DNA of 64,000 nucleotides from Alkalihalobacillus alcalophilus ATCC 27647 = CGMCC 1.3604 (GCF_000292245.2 NZ_ALPT02000008.1:1-64000); one strand, 5' to 3'; counted from the first letter of the stretch, positions 45,678 through 55,070 are shown. Numbers and translations are program-made. The notes: a model not told the origin generated them from the sequence alone.

Positions 45678-46322
45678 CTATTCTGACGAGCGTCGATATT
45701 CGTAAACGGCCTCCACATTTGCTTGAACTTGTAATTGCCCAAGCTGGACGGGTGTCTGCGAAGAGGCTTCGAATGAATGTATGCGAGGTGTAAAAGGTTG
45801 AACAGGTGCACTTAATTCTTTAATTGCAATCGGAACCTTATCTAAATGAACACCTATTTCCGCAGTTAATACCGTTGCTTTTCTAGTTACATCAGCAACC
45901 GCTAGTAATAACGCTTCATCATAGGCCGCTTTTTCATCCTGTAACGTAAATTGAATTGACTGCACACGATTAGCCCCATTTAATACAGCCGCATCGACAA
46001 CTTCTCCTGTTAAATCGATCTGATCAAGAGTTATTTGCACAATATGAGTAAGACGGTAAGAGCGAAATACTTGCTGGCCATCCTGATAGTCATACATAGG
46101 TATTAGTTGATATTCGATTGTACGAATATCATTTGCTGGAACACCTAATTGCTGAAGAGCAGAAATAATTTGATTCATTTTCTCACCATTTTCAACTTGC
46201 ACCGTTTCAACAAGGCTTCCTTCTGTTTCAACCCCAAGTTGGATTACACTCTGATCAGGTGTAGCACTAACCTCCCCCGTACCAAATACAATCAATCGAT
46301 CTTTTCCATGTTCAAGATTCAT
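45678..46322 (-). CDS. SIMPL-domain (DUF541) protein
   Basis: About 214 residues, no signal peptide in the chosen frame. The SIMPL fold starts at once: LIVFGTGEVSATPDQSVIQL, then GVPANDIRTIEYQLIPMYDY and YRLTHIVQITL. DUF541 proteins have no agreed activity; BP26 of Brucella and YjgL-like proteins belong here. I place the start at ATG 46322 behind TTAAGGAGG. A frame extending 30 codons further translates the hairpin repeat and is not credible. Confidence 0.88.
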   Translation of the reverse strand: MNLEHGKDRLIVFGTGEVSATPDQSVIQLGVETEGSLVETVQVENGEKMNQIISALQQLGVPANDIRTIEYQLIPMYDYQDGQQVFRSYRLTHIVQITLDQIDLTGEVVDAAVLNGANRVQSIQFTLQDEKAAYDEALLLAVADVTRKATVLTAEIGVHLDKVPIAIKELSAPVQPFTPRIHSFEASSQTPVQLGQLQVQANVEAVYEYRRSSE

Positions 46323-46338
46323 GATTAACCTCCTTAAA

Positions 46339-46459
46339 TATAAAGCGAAGTCCGTTTGGTCAGAAGCGAGAAAAAATATAGGGCGACTATTGAAGACGCT
46401 CTTTGTCTTCATATAGACGACCGATTTTCTCGAGCTTCTAACGGATGCAGCTAGACTAA
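46339..46459. repeat. Solo copy of the ~123-bp nested-hairpin repeat
   Basis: It starts TATAAAGCGAAGTCCG and ends GATGCAGCTAGACT. Arms GTCCGTT/AACGGAT, AGAAGC/GCTTCT and an apical hairpin with TGAAGAC/GTCTTCA, extended by CTAT/ATAG. It lies directly against the Shine-Dalgarno of the SIMPL gene, so it would form the 5' leader of that mRNA unless transcription starts inside it. Confidence 0.9.
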
Positions 46460-46504
46460 ATGTACGTTTATATTTATTCTAACGATAAAAACACAAGAAC
46501 ATAA

Positions 46505-46540
46505 AAATAAAAAGGCCGCAAATCGTTATCATTTGCGGCT
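46505..46540 (-). terminator. Terminator after the ABC exporter
   Basis: On the minus strand GCCGCAAAT pairs with ATTTGCGGC around GATAACG, then CTTTTTATTTTT. Confidence 0.9.
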
Positions 46541-46548
46541 AGCTCTCT

Positions 46549-48258
46549 TTATCCAAACTGAGCATAATGAAGGCGGCTATACACACCATCTTGCTCGATT
46601 AATTCTTCATGATTTCCTTGTTCCGTTATACCCTCTTTTGTGACGACAATAATTCGATCGGCATTTTTAATCGTCGCTAAACGGTGAGCAATCACTAACG
46701 TTGTTCTCCCTTTTGAAAGTTCAGCTAATGACTGCTGAATCGCCATCTCCGTTTCCGTATCAAGAGCAGAAGTCGCCTCATCCAAAATTAAAATCGGTGG
46801 GTTTTTCAAAAACATTCGAGCAATAGCCAATCTTTGCTTCTGTCCACCAGACAACTTCACGCCTCTTTCGCCAATCACCGTTTGTAAACCTTCTGGTTGT
46901 GAACGAAGGAAATCATCTAACTGAGCTTTTTTAGCAGCTTCATAAATCTCCTCATCGGTTGCATACAGCTTTCCATAAGCAATATTTTCACGAATCGTCC
47001 CTGAGAATAAAAAGACGTCCTGCTGCACGATTCCAATTTGTGTTCGTAACGATTGTAAGGTAATATCTTGGATGTTATGACCATCAACATAGATATTCCC
47101 TTCACCTATTTCATAAAAACGAGGCAATAAGCTACATAATGTTGTTTTACCAGCACCTGATGGCCCCACAAAAGCAACCGTTTCCCCTGGTTGAATCGAT
47201 AAGCTGATATTATCTAAAATATTCTCTTTTCCACCATATCCAAATGAGACATTTTGATAGGAAATCGCCCCATCCACAGTAATATCCTTTGCGTTTGGAT
47301 GATCGGCAATATCCGGTTCTGTATCCATAATTTCTGTATATCGTTTAAAGCCAGCAATTCCTTTTGGATAACTTTCAATCACCGCATTAATTTTTTGAAT
47401 CGGTCCAAGTAAAATATTCGATAATAAAATAAAGGCAACAAATTCACCATACGTTAATTCGTTATTAATGACAAAAAAGGTCCCAAAAAGAAGCGTAAAT
47501 AAAGTCACGACCCGCATAAACATATAGTTGGACATGACGTTTTGTGCCATAATTTTGTAGGATTCAAGTTTTGTTTGGCGGTACATTTGATTGTTTTTCG
47601 CAAATTGTTTCTGCTCGTATTTTTCATTGGCAAAGGCTTGAACAACACGAATTCCGCCAATACTATCCTCAACACGAGAATTAATTTCCGCGACATCACC
47701 AAACATTTTTCGGAACGTCTTAGTCATTTTTTTATTAAAGTGAATGGCAAAGATCATTAGTAATGGAATGACGATAAATGAGATAATCGCGAGCTTCCAG
47801 TTGATGCCTAGCATAATTAAGAAAGCTCCAAGCAAAGTCATCACTGCAACAAAAACATCCTCTGGCCCATGATGGGCAACTTCGCCAATTTCCTCAAGGT
47901 CCTTCGTTAATCTTGAAATCGAATGACCTGTTTTATTATTGTCATAATAACCAAAGGAAAGCTTTTGCATATGACCAAACAGCTTTTGTCTCATATCTGT
48001 TTCTATATTAATCCCAAGCTTATGTCCCCAATAAGTGACAACAAAATGAAGAAATGTATTTAGACCATAAATAATCAGAAGACCTACACACGCCCAAATG
48101 ATAATATGCCATTCCCCTTGTGGCAACAAACGGTCAATGACTTGGTTAACCGCGATCGGAAACGCCAACTCAAGCAAACCTACTAAAATGGCACACGAAA
48201 AATCAAGAATAAAGAGCCATTTGTACGGCTTATAATAAGAAAAAAATCGTCTTAACAA
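46549..48258 (-). CDS. Half-size ABC exporter (membrane plus ATPase domains)
   Basis: 569 residues. Six membrane segments (~15-300) are fused to an ATPase: Walker A VAFVGPSGAGKTTL (~360), signature LSGGQKQRLAIAR, Walker B PPILILDEATSALDTETE. The build is that of Sav1866/YgaD-type multidrug or lipid flippases, which work as homodimers. Start is a TTG at 48258 after GGGAGAG. A Fur-box-like sequence lies about 115 bases upstream, so iron may control it; export of an iron chelator is one possibility, not shown by sequence. Confidence 0.92.
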   Translation of the reverse strand: MLRRFFSYYKPYKWLFILDFSCAILVGLLELAFPIAVNQVIDRLLPQGEWHIIIWACVGLLIIYGLNTFLHFVVTYWGHKLGINIETDMRQKLFGHMQKLSFGYYDNNKTGHSISRLTKDLEEIGEVAHHGPEDVFVAVMTLLGAFLIMLGINWKLAIISFIVIPLLMIFAIHFNKKMTKTFRKMFGDVAEINSRVEDSIGGIRVVQAFANEKYEQKQFAKNNQMYRQTKLESYKIMAQNVMSNYMFMRVVTLFTLLFGTFFVINNELTYGEFVAFILLSNILLGPIQKINAVIESYPKGIAGFKRYTEIMDTEPDIADHPNAKDITVDGAISYQNVSFGYGGKENILDNISLSIQPGETVAFVGPSGAGKTTLCSLLPRFYEIGEGNIYVDGHNIQDITLQSLRTQIGIVQQDVFLFSGTIRENIAYGKLYATDEEIYEAAKKAQLDDFLRSQPEGLQTVIGERGVKLSGGQKQRLAIARMFLKNPPILILDEATSALDTETEMAIQQSLAELSKGRTTLVIAHRLATIKNADRIIVVTKEGITEQGNHEELIEQDGVYSRLHYAQFG

Positions 48259-48370
48259 TCTATCTCACTCTCCCTAACAAGTTCATTTTCTCTTTGATAC
48301 TTAGATAGACGAAATAATTAGCAAAAAAAAGCTTTATTTATATCTATAAATAAAAGAAAACGAACTAATT

Positions 48371-48389
48371 GATAATGATAATCAATTAT
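48371..48389 (-). promoter_or_regulatory. Candidate Fur box
   Basis: GATAATGATAATCAATTAT matches the 19-bp Fur consensus at 15 positions, including the first 14. On the minus strand a possible promoter, TTGGAA then 17 bases then TATCAT, has its -10 inside the box, the usual place for repression. Downstream gene: the ABC exporter. Confidence 0.65.
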
Positions 48390-48439
48390 AAACTGATTTC
48401 CAAACATTTTCAATCCTTGATCAAGATAATTTTGGCAAA

Positions 48440-48475
48440 TTAAAAAGAATGAAGAGTCGTAAACCTCTTCATTCA
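48440..48475 (-). terminator. Terminator after the small multidrug-export-like gene
   Basis: GAATGAAGAG pairs with CTCTTCATTC around GTTTACGA, followed by TTTTTAATTT on the minus strand. Confidence 0.9.
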
Positions 48476-48510
48476 AAATGGAACAAACGTTATTCATTTC
48501 ACTTTTCAGA

Positions 48511-49029
48511 TTAGCTATAACGCTCTAATAAATCATATAAGAAACCACCATTATTAGTAAGATCCAATAAATCCAAAGCAAAATAGGAAACGACTCCAGT
48601 CACGATAGCCCAGCCGATTACACTGCCTAACACCCAAGCCGTCACTAACTTCTTACTGCTTCCAAGTGAAATCGCCAACAGGACAGCCAAATGACTTCCA
48701 ACAAAAACAGGCCCGAGAATAGCTAGGCCTGGGAGCCCATATCGATTCATGATTTTTTCCGCTCTTGCATTTTTTTTATTTGAACCCTTCCCTTTTTTCT
48801 CTCTTCTTTTCCTCTGCCATTCTCTAATTCGATCAGCAAGAGCAATCACTAAAATAACCGTAATGACATTTCCAGCTACCCCAACTAAAGTGACAAGGAA
48901 AACATTTAATCCAGCAAGCGCCCCGACAGGAATCGTAAATACAACTTCAATAAATGGTGTCGCCGCCGCTAAAAAAACAATAATGTACGCAATAATAAAA
49001 GCGATAATCCATCTCCTCCAATTTCTCAC
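48511..49029 (-). CDS. Small multi-drug export family membrane protein (COG2426)
   Basis: 172 residues with four to five hydrophobic segments. TPFIEVVFTIPVGALAGLN near the N-terminus and RYGLPGLAILGPVFVGSHLA in the middle identify the family; a lysine/arginine-rich loop (REWQRKRREKKGKGSNKK) lies between them, probably cytoplasmic. Despite the family name, transport has not been shown. The GTG start lacks a clear ribosome site, so the start is uncertain. Confidence 0.82.
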   Translation of the reverse strand: MRNWRRWIIAFIIAYIIVFLAAATPFIEVVFTIPVGALAGLNVFLVTLVGVAGNVITVILVIALADRIREWQRKRREKKGKGSNKKNARAEKIMNRYGLPGLAILGPVFVGSHLAVLLAISLGSSKKLVTAWVLGSVIGWAIVTGVVSYFALDLLDLTNNGGFLYDLLERYS

Positions 49030-49159
49030 AATTTCTTTTATTTTACCTCTTATACTAAAAATGTAAAGAATTTATCTTCCTACCCTTCATTTTGAATAAA
49101 AAAAGCTTAAATAAGACTATTTTCCATAATCTTGATAAACTGATTGACGCTTCGACTTG

Positions 49160-49191
49160 TTCTAGTGTACTATTCAATTAATACACTAGAA
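49160..49191. promoter_or_regulatory. YtrA-type operator
   Basis: Perfect inverted repeat TTCTAGTGTA ... TACACTAGAA with 12 bases between AGTGTA and TACACT. B. subtilis YtrA recognises AGTGTA and TACACT separated by 13 bases. It lies 24 bases before the first gene of the cassette encoding a YtrA-like repressor. Confidence 0.85.
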
Positions 49192-49214
49192 CAAAATGTA
49201 TAGGAGGAATAAAA

Positions 49215-50009
49215 ATGAGTGCTTGGATTCAATTAGTCAAAAAAGAATTTCGTTTAGGTATTGGGATGCTCTATGCCGTTTTAGCCGGAACACTTGTTAT
49301 AACAACCGTGAGTTTTATCGCTTCTATTATTGGAGGAATGCCCTTTGAACAGATAACCATGTTCGCTTTACTGCTCCTATTTTTCCATTTATTTTTTCTT
49401 ATTATTTATTTATTAAATAGTTTACAAAAAGAAAAGCTTCAGTTCTGGTTGCATAACCCCTTGCCTGGATATGCCCTATTATTAGCGAAAATAGCGGCTG
49501 GGGTTATCTCTATGGTTCTTTCTATGATATTCACGACTTTTCTGTTTTTCATCCCCATCCTGCTTGGGGGGTTAAGCTTTTCACTCGATCAGAGTGGCGT
49601 ATCTGTTTTACCTGAAGCAATCACCCTTTTTCTGTCTTTGTTTGTTAACTTTTCATTGCAAATGACGGTCGTCTTTCTTTTCTTTTGGGTCATTTATCTA
49701 TGTTCACAAAATTATCTAAACACAGGATTCAGTTTTATCCTAACCCTGTTTCTCTTTCTCTTATCGATGTTTATCTATGGTCAATTTACACAAACAAGTT
49801 TCTTTTCTTCACTAACTAATTGGGGATTAATCTCACTTGAAAATACAACGAGCTGGTTTAACTTCACCCATTCCATAGACAAAATATCGATTACACTTGA
49901 GCAAACCAGCCCTTCTTTTTATATGGGGAGGTATGTAATAGAAGGACTTATTCTCATTGGGTTATTTTTCGTTACAAGTTGGCTCCTTGATCGAAAAATT
50001 GAGGTGTAA
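49215..50009 (+). CDS. ABC-2 type transporter membrane subunit
   Basis: 264 residues, six hydrophobic segments, no catalytic domain. It should form a complex with the ATPase encoded two genes downstream. RBS ATAGGAGG lies seven bases before the ATG at 49215. It comes first in the cassette, in front of the regulator; in B. subtilis ytr the regulator is first. Members of this group respond to cell-wall antibiotics; that is knowledge of the family, not shown here. Confidence 0.85.
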   Translation: MSAWIQLVKKEFRLGIGMLYAVLAGTLVITTVSFIASIIGGMPFEQITMFALLLLFFHLFFLIIYLLNSLQKEKLQFWLHNPLPGYALLLAKIAAGVISMVLSMIFTTFLFFIPILLGGLSFSLDQSGVSVLPEAITLFLSLFVNFSLQMTVVFLFFWVIYLCSQNYLNTGFSFILTLFLFLLSMFIYGQFTQTSFFSSLTNWGLISLENTTSWFNFTHSIDKISITLEQTSPSFYMGRYVIEGLILIGLFFVTSWLLDRKIEV

Positions 50010-50012
50010 CCT

Positions 50013-50396
50013 ATGAGCGATACTTTTCATTCATCAAAACCAATCTACATCCAGCTAGTGGAACGAATTAAAAAAGAAATTGTTCGCAATGATTTAAAAC
50101 CGGGCGATAAACTTCCTTCTGTTCGAGAGATGGCTCTGCAATCTGGAGTCAATCCGAATACAGTGCAACGGACGTATCGTGAATTAGAGTCAGAAGAAAT
50201 CGCTGAATCAAAGCGTGGTCAAGGCACATTTGTAACTGAGAATCAAGTTGTACTCGAAGAAATGCGACAGAAGTTAAAAAATGAGGAAATTGCTCAATTT
50301 GTTAGTAGCATGTACGAAATGGGTTATCAAAAGGAAGAGATTTTAACAGGCTTAGAAGAATTTCTTAATGAATATAATCGAGGTGAAAAAGGATGA
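50013..50396 (+). CDS. GntR-family regulator, YtrA subfamily
   Basis: 127 residues: winged helix-turn-helix (~5-75, KPIYIQLVERIKKEIVRNDL, then LPSVREMALQSGVNPNTVQR) and the short helical tail that defines the YtrA subfamily, with no ligand domain. It starts three bases after the permease stop and overlaps the ATPase start by four bases (ATGA). It probably binds the inverted repeat at 49160 and represses its own operon. Confidence 0.92.
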   Translation: MSDTFHSSKPIYIQLVERIKKEIVRNDLKPGDKLPSVREMALQSGVNPNTVQRTYRELESEEIAESKRGQGTFVTENQVVLEEMRQKLKNEEIAQFVSSMYEMGYQKEEILTGLEEFLNEYNRGEKG

Positions 50397-51082
50397 TTCA
50401 ATTTTCAAATGTGACCAAACATTATAAAAGGAAAACAGCCTTAAAGGAGGTAAACCTTGAGTTGTCACTCGGGAACATCATTGGTTTAATTGGTGAAAAT
50501 GGCAGCGGAAAATCAACCCTCTTAAAATTAATCGCTGGACTTATCCACCCTTCAAATGGCGAAGTCACAATATCCGAAGAAAAAGTGACTCGTCGAATCG
50601 CGGCAAAAGTAAGTTATTTATCTGATCATGATCACTTTTACTCTTATATGACTGTTTCGGATACGCTCGCTTTTTATCAAAGTCAATTTGCTGATTTTAA
50701 TATGGAAAAAGCAAAAGAAATGATTAATTTTATGAACTTAGAAGCTGCAGACAAAGTGAAACATTTATCCAAAGGAAATCGGAGTCGTTTAAAAATCATC
50801 TTAGCCATAGCCCGAGATGTTCCAATCGTTCTTTTGGATGAACCTCTATCCGGATTAGACCCACTTGTACGCGATTCGATTATTAAAAGCCTCATCTCCT
50901 TTATTGATTTAGAGAAACAATTGATTTTAATTACGACCCATGAAGTAATGGAAGTTGAAATGATTTTAGATGAAGTCATCGTCCTAAAAGACGGGCAAAT
51001 CATCGGTCATAATCATGTGGATGATTTAAGAATGAGAGAGAATAAAGGTGTATTGGAATGGATGAAGTCGCTCTATGCATAA
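50393..51082 (+). CDS. ABC transporter ATPase subunit
   Basis: 229 residues. Walker A IGENGSGKSTLLK (~36-45); the signature is LSKGNRSRLKI, a variant of LSGGQ seen in ABC-2/YtrB-like subunits; Walker B VPIVLLDEPLSGLDPL; and an H-loop ITTHEV. Translation is coupled to the regulator. Completes the permease-regulator-ATPase cassette. Confidence 0.93.
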   Translation: MIQFSNVTKHYKRKTALKEVNLELSLGNIIGLIGENGSGKSTLLKLIAGLIHPSNGEVTISEEKVTRRIAAKVSYLSDHDHFYSYMTVSDTLAFYQSQFADFNMEKAKEMINFMNLEAADKVKHLSKGNRSRLKIILAIARDVPIVLLDEPLSGLDPLVRDSIIKSLISFIDLEKQLILITTHEVMEVEMILDEVIVLKDGQIIGHNHVDDLRMRENKGVLEWMKSLYA

Positions 51083-51120
51083 TGAAAACTCAAATTGAAC
51101 GAGGCTAGGTGTCGTTATGA

Positions 51121-51230
51121 ATTTTTTATTCGTACCGTAATTGGGTACAACACATCCTTTCATTACCTATTCCGACTTTTACGCACTGTAATTTCACATC
51201 TCTTGATTTTTCATTACCAATACTTATTCC
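51121..51230. repeat. 51-bp repeat, locus 3 (two units)
   Basis: CGTACCGTAAT at 51131 and CGCACTGTAAT at 51182, 51 bp apart, each paired with a TTTCATTACC. It fills the gap between the convergent ATPase and prpB genes, in the same orientation as the other two loci. Confidence 0.85.
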
Positions 51231-51269
51231 CCCCTTTTCCATATTCCTCTCAAAACGTTTGATTTTACT

Positions 51270-51312
51270 AAAAAGCTGCTTCAAAAGATCGATTGATCTT
51301 TTGAAACAGCTC
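51270..51312. terminator. Terminator after prpB
   Basis: AGCTGTTTCAAAAGATC pairs with GATCTTTTGAAGCAGCT around AATC, with TTTTTAG after it on the minus strand. Seven bases past the prpB stop. Confidence 0.88.
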
Positions 51313-51320
51313 TTCCATCA

Positions 51321-52235
51321 TCATTTATGTTCAATCTCATTTAAAATCGTTTTAGCGATCTTCTCATCAAGCTCTTCAAAGTCATCATATGAAATCGTTT
51401 CATACAATTCCTTCCTTGTTTGCATATCTTCAAGAGCCCCGACCTGTGTACCTTCCTTTTTAATCAGTTGGAACACACGTTCATAAGCTTTCGCAGCTAC
51501 TCGTAAGGACGTAACAGGATAAATAACGATTTGATAACCTAATTTCTCAAATTCCTCCGCTGTTAAATAAGGCGTTTTCCCGAATTCGGTCATATTCGCT
51601 AATAAAGGGACTTTGATATGTTCGACAAATTGCTGAAATTCCTCCTCTGATTGTAAGGCTTCTGGGAAGATCGCATCTGCTCCAGCTTCAACATATGCTT
51701 TGGCACGCTCAATCGCCGCCGCTAATCCTTCATTTGCCCGAGCATCGGTTCTCGCCACGATGATAAGAGATGGTGCAGTCTTTTTAATCGCTTGAATTTT
51801 TTGGACCATTTCCTCTGTTGTCACAAGCTCTTTTCCGTTTAAATGCCCACATTTTTTTGGCAATTGTTGGTCTTCAATTTGAACAGCTGCGACATGAGCT
51901 TCATACATTTCTTGGGCCGTCCTCGCCACGTTTAACACGCCACCAAAACCTGTATCGATATCAACAAGTAGTGGCAAGTTGGTTGCTCGAATAATTTCAC
52001 GAGCTCGTTCGGCCACTTCTGTCGACGTAATAATCCCTAAGTCAGGTAACCCTTTACTAGCGGTATAAGCGGCTCCCGATAAATATAATGAGGCAAAGCC
52101 TGCCTTTTTCGCAACTAATCCAGCCATCGCATCATGTGCTCCAGGCATTTGTAAAATCTCTTTTTTTTCGATGAGTTGCTTAAACTGACTCGCTAATTCT
52201 TCTTGCGATATTGGTTGTTCAATAATCCAAGCCAT
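51321..52235 (-). CDS. prpB: 2-methylisocitrate lyase
   Basis: Cleaves 2-methylisocitrate to pyruvate and succinate, the final step of the methylcitrate cycle. 304 residues. Catalytic loop PKKCGHLNGKEL (Cys129), metal site in LVDIDTGFGGVLN. Paralogous to aceA at 31585 but shorter and with the methylisocitrate-type surroundings (B. subtilis YqiQ). Ends at a terminator. Confidence 0.94.
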   Translation of the reverse strand: MAWIIEQPISQEELASQFKQLIEKKEILQMPGAHDAMAGLVAKKAGFASLYLSGAAYTASKGLPDLGIITSTEVAERAREIIRATNLPLLVDIDTGFGGVLNVARTAQEMYEAHVAAVQIEDQQLPKKCGHLNGKELVTTEEMVQKIQAIKKTAPSLIIVARTDARANEGLAAAIERAKAYVEAGADAIFPEALQSEEEFQQFVEHIKVPLLANMTEFGKTPYLTAEEFEKLGYQIVIYPVTSLRVAAKAYERVFQLIKKEGTQVGALEDMQTRKELYETISYDDFEELDEKIAKTILNEIEHK

Positions 52236-52246
52236 ACTTCCCCTCC

Positions 52247-53683
52247 TTACTTCACAAATAATTCTACAAAGTCATCGACATTCATCGTCGAAAGTTTTGC
52301 ATAATCATAACTGATTGCTTCTATTTCTTTTAATTGCTTTTTGGAATAATGAGTTAACAAATTATGATGATATTTTTCCGTGATTTTTGGTTTCGCTTCA
52401 TCACGGCGGAACCTGTGACCAAGTGGATATTCACATTCGACTTCCTCTGTGTAATGTCCATCCTTAAAATAAACTTGAACGGCATTAGCGATGGAGCGTT
52501 TTTCTGGGTCGAGATAGTCAGCCGTATAACGCGGATTCTCATTAATGACCATTTTTGCTCTCAATTGATCAATTCTAGGATCAACAGCGACATCATCCTC
52601 ATAATCCTCTGCTACAATATTGCCTTTTAATAAAGCGATTGCCGTAATATATTGTAAACAATGATCACGGTCAGCTGGATTATTTAATGGACCCCTTTTA
52701 TCAATAATCCGTATAGCCGATTCATGGGTTGTAATGACAATTTTATCGATTTCATCTAAACGGTTGATCACTTGCGGATGAAGAGCAACTCCCGCTTCAG
52801 CTGCCGTTTGTGCATGAAATTCAGCTGGATAAGAGACTTTAAATAAGACGTTTTCCATAACATAACTCTTAAGTGGTTGGCTTAACACCAATTCTTTTTT
52901 ATTAAAAAGAACATCTTGGAAGCCCCATCCCGGTGCACTTAAAGCCGTTTGATAGCCCATTTCACCTTTGACCGCCATTAAAGCAAGTCTAACCGCTCGA
53001 CTCGTCGCATCTCCTGCTGCCCAAGATTTACGAGAGCCAGTATTTGGTGCATGACGATACGTTCTTAAGCTTGAATTATCGATCCAAGCATTAGAAAGAG
53101 CATTAATGATTTCCTCACGACTACCACCAAGCATTTTTGTTACGACCGCTGTTGTCGCAATCTTGACATAAAGAACATGATCTAGTCCGACTCGATTTAA
53201 ACTATTTTCTAAAGCAAGCACCCCTTGGATTTCATGAGCTTTAATCATCATTTCTAAAACTTCCAACATTTTCATTGGCTCTTGACCTTTTTTTAATCTT
53301 TCTTGACTAACAAAATCAGCGACTGCCAAAATACCGCCTAAATTATCAGAAGGGTGACCCCATTCCGCTGCTAACCAAGTGTCATTATAATCCAACCAAC
53401 GAATCATCGTCCCAATATTAAAAGCTCCTTGAATTGGATCGAGCACATGTGACGTACCTGGGACTCGAACACCACTTGGGACGATCGTTCCTGGTACTAC
53501 TGGTCCGAGCAGCTTTGTACATTCTGGATAATTTAAGGCAAGAATGCCACAGCCGAGTGTATCAATGAGCACATAGTGTGCAGTCGAAAAAGCCTCTTCA
53601 CTCGTAATCTCTTCATTTAACACATAATCGGCTATTTGCTCTAATAAAAGATCGGTTTTCTGGTTTTCATTCGTTTTAATCAT
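52247..53683 (-). CDS. prpD: 2-methylcitrate dehydratase (MmgE/PrpD)
   Basis: Dehydrates 2-methylcitrate. 478 residues; MmgE/PrpD blocks include [35 protein letters not shown] and [20 protein letters not shown]. Start at ATG 53683, 10 bases after an AGGG; a TTG one codon upstream is less likely. It lies 11 bp before prpB and 15 bp after prpC, so prpCDB is one operon. Confidence 0.93.
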   Translation of the reverse strand: MIKTNENQKTDLLLEQIADYVLNEEITSEEAFSTAHYVLIDTLGCGILALNYPECTKLLGPVVPGTIVPSGVRVPGTSHVLDPIQGAFNIGTMIRWLDYNDTWLAAEWGHPSDNLGGILAVADFVSQERLKKGQEPMKMLEVLEMMIKAHEIQGVLALENSLNRVGLDHVLYVKIATTAVVTKMLGGSREEIINALSNAWIDNSSLRTYRHAPNTGSRKSWAAGDATSRAVRLALMAVKGEMGYQTALSAPGWGFQDVLFNKKELVLSQPLKSYVMENVLFKVSYPAEFHAQTAAEAGVALHPQVINRLDEIDKIVITTHESAIRIIDKRGPLNNPADRDHCLQYITAIALLKGNIVAEDYEDDVAVDPRIDQLRAKMVINENPRYTADYLDPEKRSIANAVQVYFKDGHYTEEVECEYPLGHRFRRDEAKPKITEKYHHNLLTHYSKKQLKEIEAISYDYAKLSTMNVDDFVELFVK

Positions 53684-53701
53684 CAACTATCTTCCCTTCA
53701 A

Positions 53702-54805
53702 TTAATAATCTTTGCCAATATAACGAACACGTGGGCGGAATAGGCGGTTATTTGAATGCTGCTCTACCACATGTGCGGCGAGTCCAACTGTCCTCGCACT
53801 AAAAAAGATCGGTGTATATAGTTCAATTGGAATTCCGAGCTTCCAATAAACTGGTGCCGCGTAATAATCGAGGTTAGGATATAGTCCCTTCTCTTCTCGC
53901 ATCACTTTTTCACCCGCTTCACACATCTCTAATAATAAGAAATCACCGTCTTTTTCACTTAATTGTTTTAACGATTCCTTCATAATTAATGCTCTTGGAT
54001 CCATCTTTTTCATATAAACACGATGTCCAAATCCCATTACCTTTTCTTTTTTGACAAGCTTTTGATATAATTGCTCTTCAAAATCAGCAACCGTGGATGC
54101 ATCATTTAACATATACATTACCGCTTCGTTTGCTCCACCGTGCAAATGCCCTTTTAAAGAGGCGACCGCTCCCGTTAAGGCCCCATACATATCCGAATTT
54201 GTTGAGGCGATAACCCTTGCCGCAAACGTTGAGTTTGGCATCTCGTGCTCACTATATAAAAGTAAAGAGCGATCAAAAATCTCCGTTTGCCAGTCCTCTG
54301 GAACCTCTCCCGTTATCATGTATAAAAAGTTCGCACTATAAGTTAATAGGGGATTTGGCAAAATCGCCTCTTTTCCGTTCAGAATCCGATGAGCATTAAC
54401 CGTAACCGTTGGCAATTGGCCAAGTAGCCGGTAGCCACGTTCCTTATTGATGTCCAAATGACGGTTTTCAATATCTGTATCATAACCAGCTAAGGCAGAA
54501 AGACCTGTACGTAGCCCGTCCATTGGATGCGTATTTTTCGGTAGTAACTTCATGATTGAAAAAATCTCCATTGGAAGATCATAATTCTCTTTTAATTTTT
54601 CAACGGTCTTTTCCTTCTCCTTCTCTTTAGGTAGCTCGCCTTCCAATAATAAATGGACAATATCGAGATAATCGTTTGTTTTGGAAAGTTCGATTAAATC
54701 ATAGCCTCGAATGACAATCTTCTCTTTTTCTGTATCTAAAAATGAAAGCTCTGTTTCTGCAGCGATAACTCCTTCTAAACCAGGACCATATTCTTTTAAG
54801 CTCAT
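53702..54805 (-). CDS. prpC: 2-methylcitrate synthase / citrate synthase II
   Basis: Condenses propionyl-CoA (and acetyl-CoA) with oxaloacetate. 367 residues. Catalytic His in LHGGANEAV and in VMGFGHRVYMKKMDPRA, catalytic Asp in LYPNLDYYAAPVYW. Same length and context as B. subtilis MmgD. I chose ATG 54805, six bases past AGGAGG, over the ATG two codons upstream. The ~120-bp hairpin repeat ends where this ribosome site begins. First gene of prpCDB, divergent from a LysR gene. Confidence 0.93.
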   Translation of the reverse strand: MSLKEYGPGLEGVIAAETELSFLDTEKEKIVIRGYDLIELSKTNDYLDIVHLLLEGELPKEKEKEKTVEKLKENYDLPMEIFSIMKLLPKNTHPMDGLRTGLSALAGYDTDIENRHLDINKERGYRLLGQLPTVTVNAHRILNGKEAILPNPLLTYSANFLYMITGEVPEDWQTEIFDRSLLLYSEHEMPNSTFAARVIASTNSDMYGALTGAVASLKGHLHGGANEAVMYMLNDASTVADFEEQLYQKLVKKEKVMGFGHRVYMKKMDPRALIMKESLKQLSEKDGDFLLLEMCEAGEKVMREEKGLYPNLDYYAAPVYWKLGIPIELYTPIFFSARTVGLAAHVVEQHSNNRLFRPRVRYIGKDY

Positions 54806-54821
54806 AAACATCCTCCTTAAG

Positions 54822-54943
54822 TATAAAGCGGAGTCCATTTGCTCAGAAGCGAGAAAAAATTAGAACAGCTGATGAAGACGCTTTTTGTCTTCATTCAGAT
54901 GGGCGATTTTTCTCGAGCTTCTAACGGACGCAGCTAGATTGAT
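54822..54943. repeat. Solo copy of the ~123-bp nested-hairpin repeat
   Basis: It starts TATAAAGCGGAGTCCA and ends GACGCAGCTAGATT. The apical hairpin is CTGATGAAGAC/GTCTTCATTCAG around GCTTTTT. It abuts the prpC ribosome site on the gene side. The remaining 127 bases up to the LysR-side operator candidate are AT-rich with no gene. Confidence 0.9.
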
Positions 54944-55070
54944 ATTTTTAGATTGTTATACAGTTCGATCACCTTAATCAATAAACGATACTACCTCCTT
55001 TACCTCATTTTTATTTCCTTCATAATCATTTCTTTGTAAACCCTTTCATACCTTCAAATAAAATCAAAAA

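Noticed and set aside
46323..46412. 30-residue N-terminal extension of the SIMPL protein
   Set aside because: It translates the hairpin repeat; the ATG at 46322 has a perfect Shine-Dalgarno. The same false extension (ALYLRR) appears before prpC.
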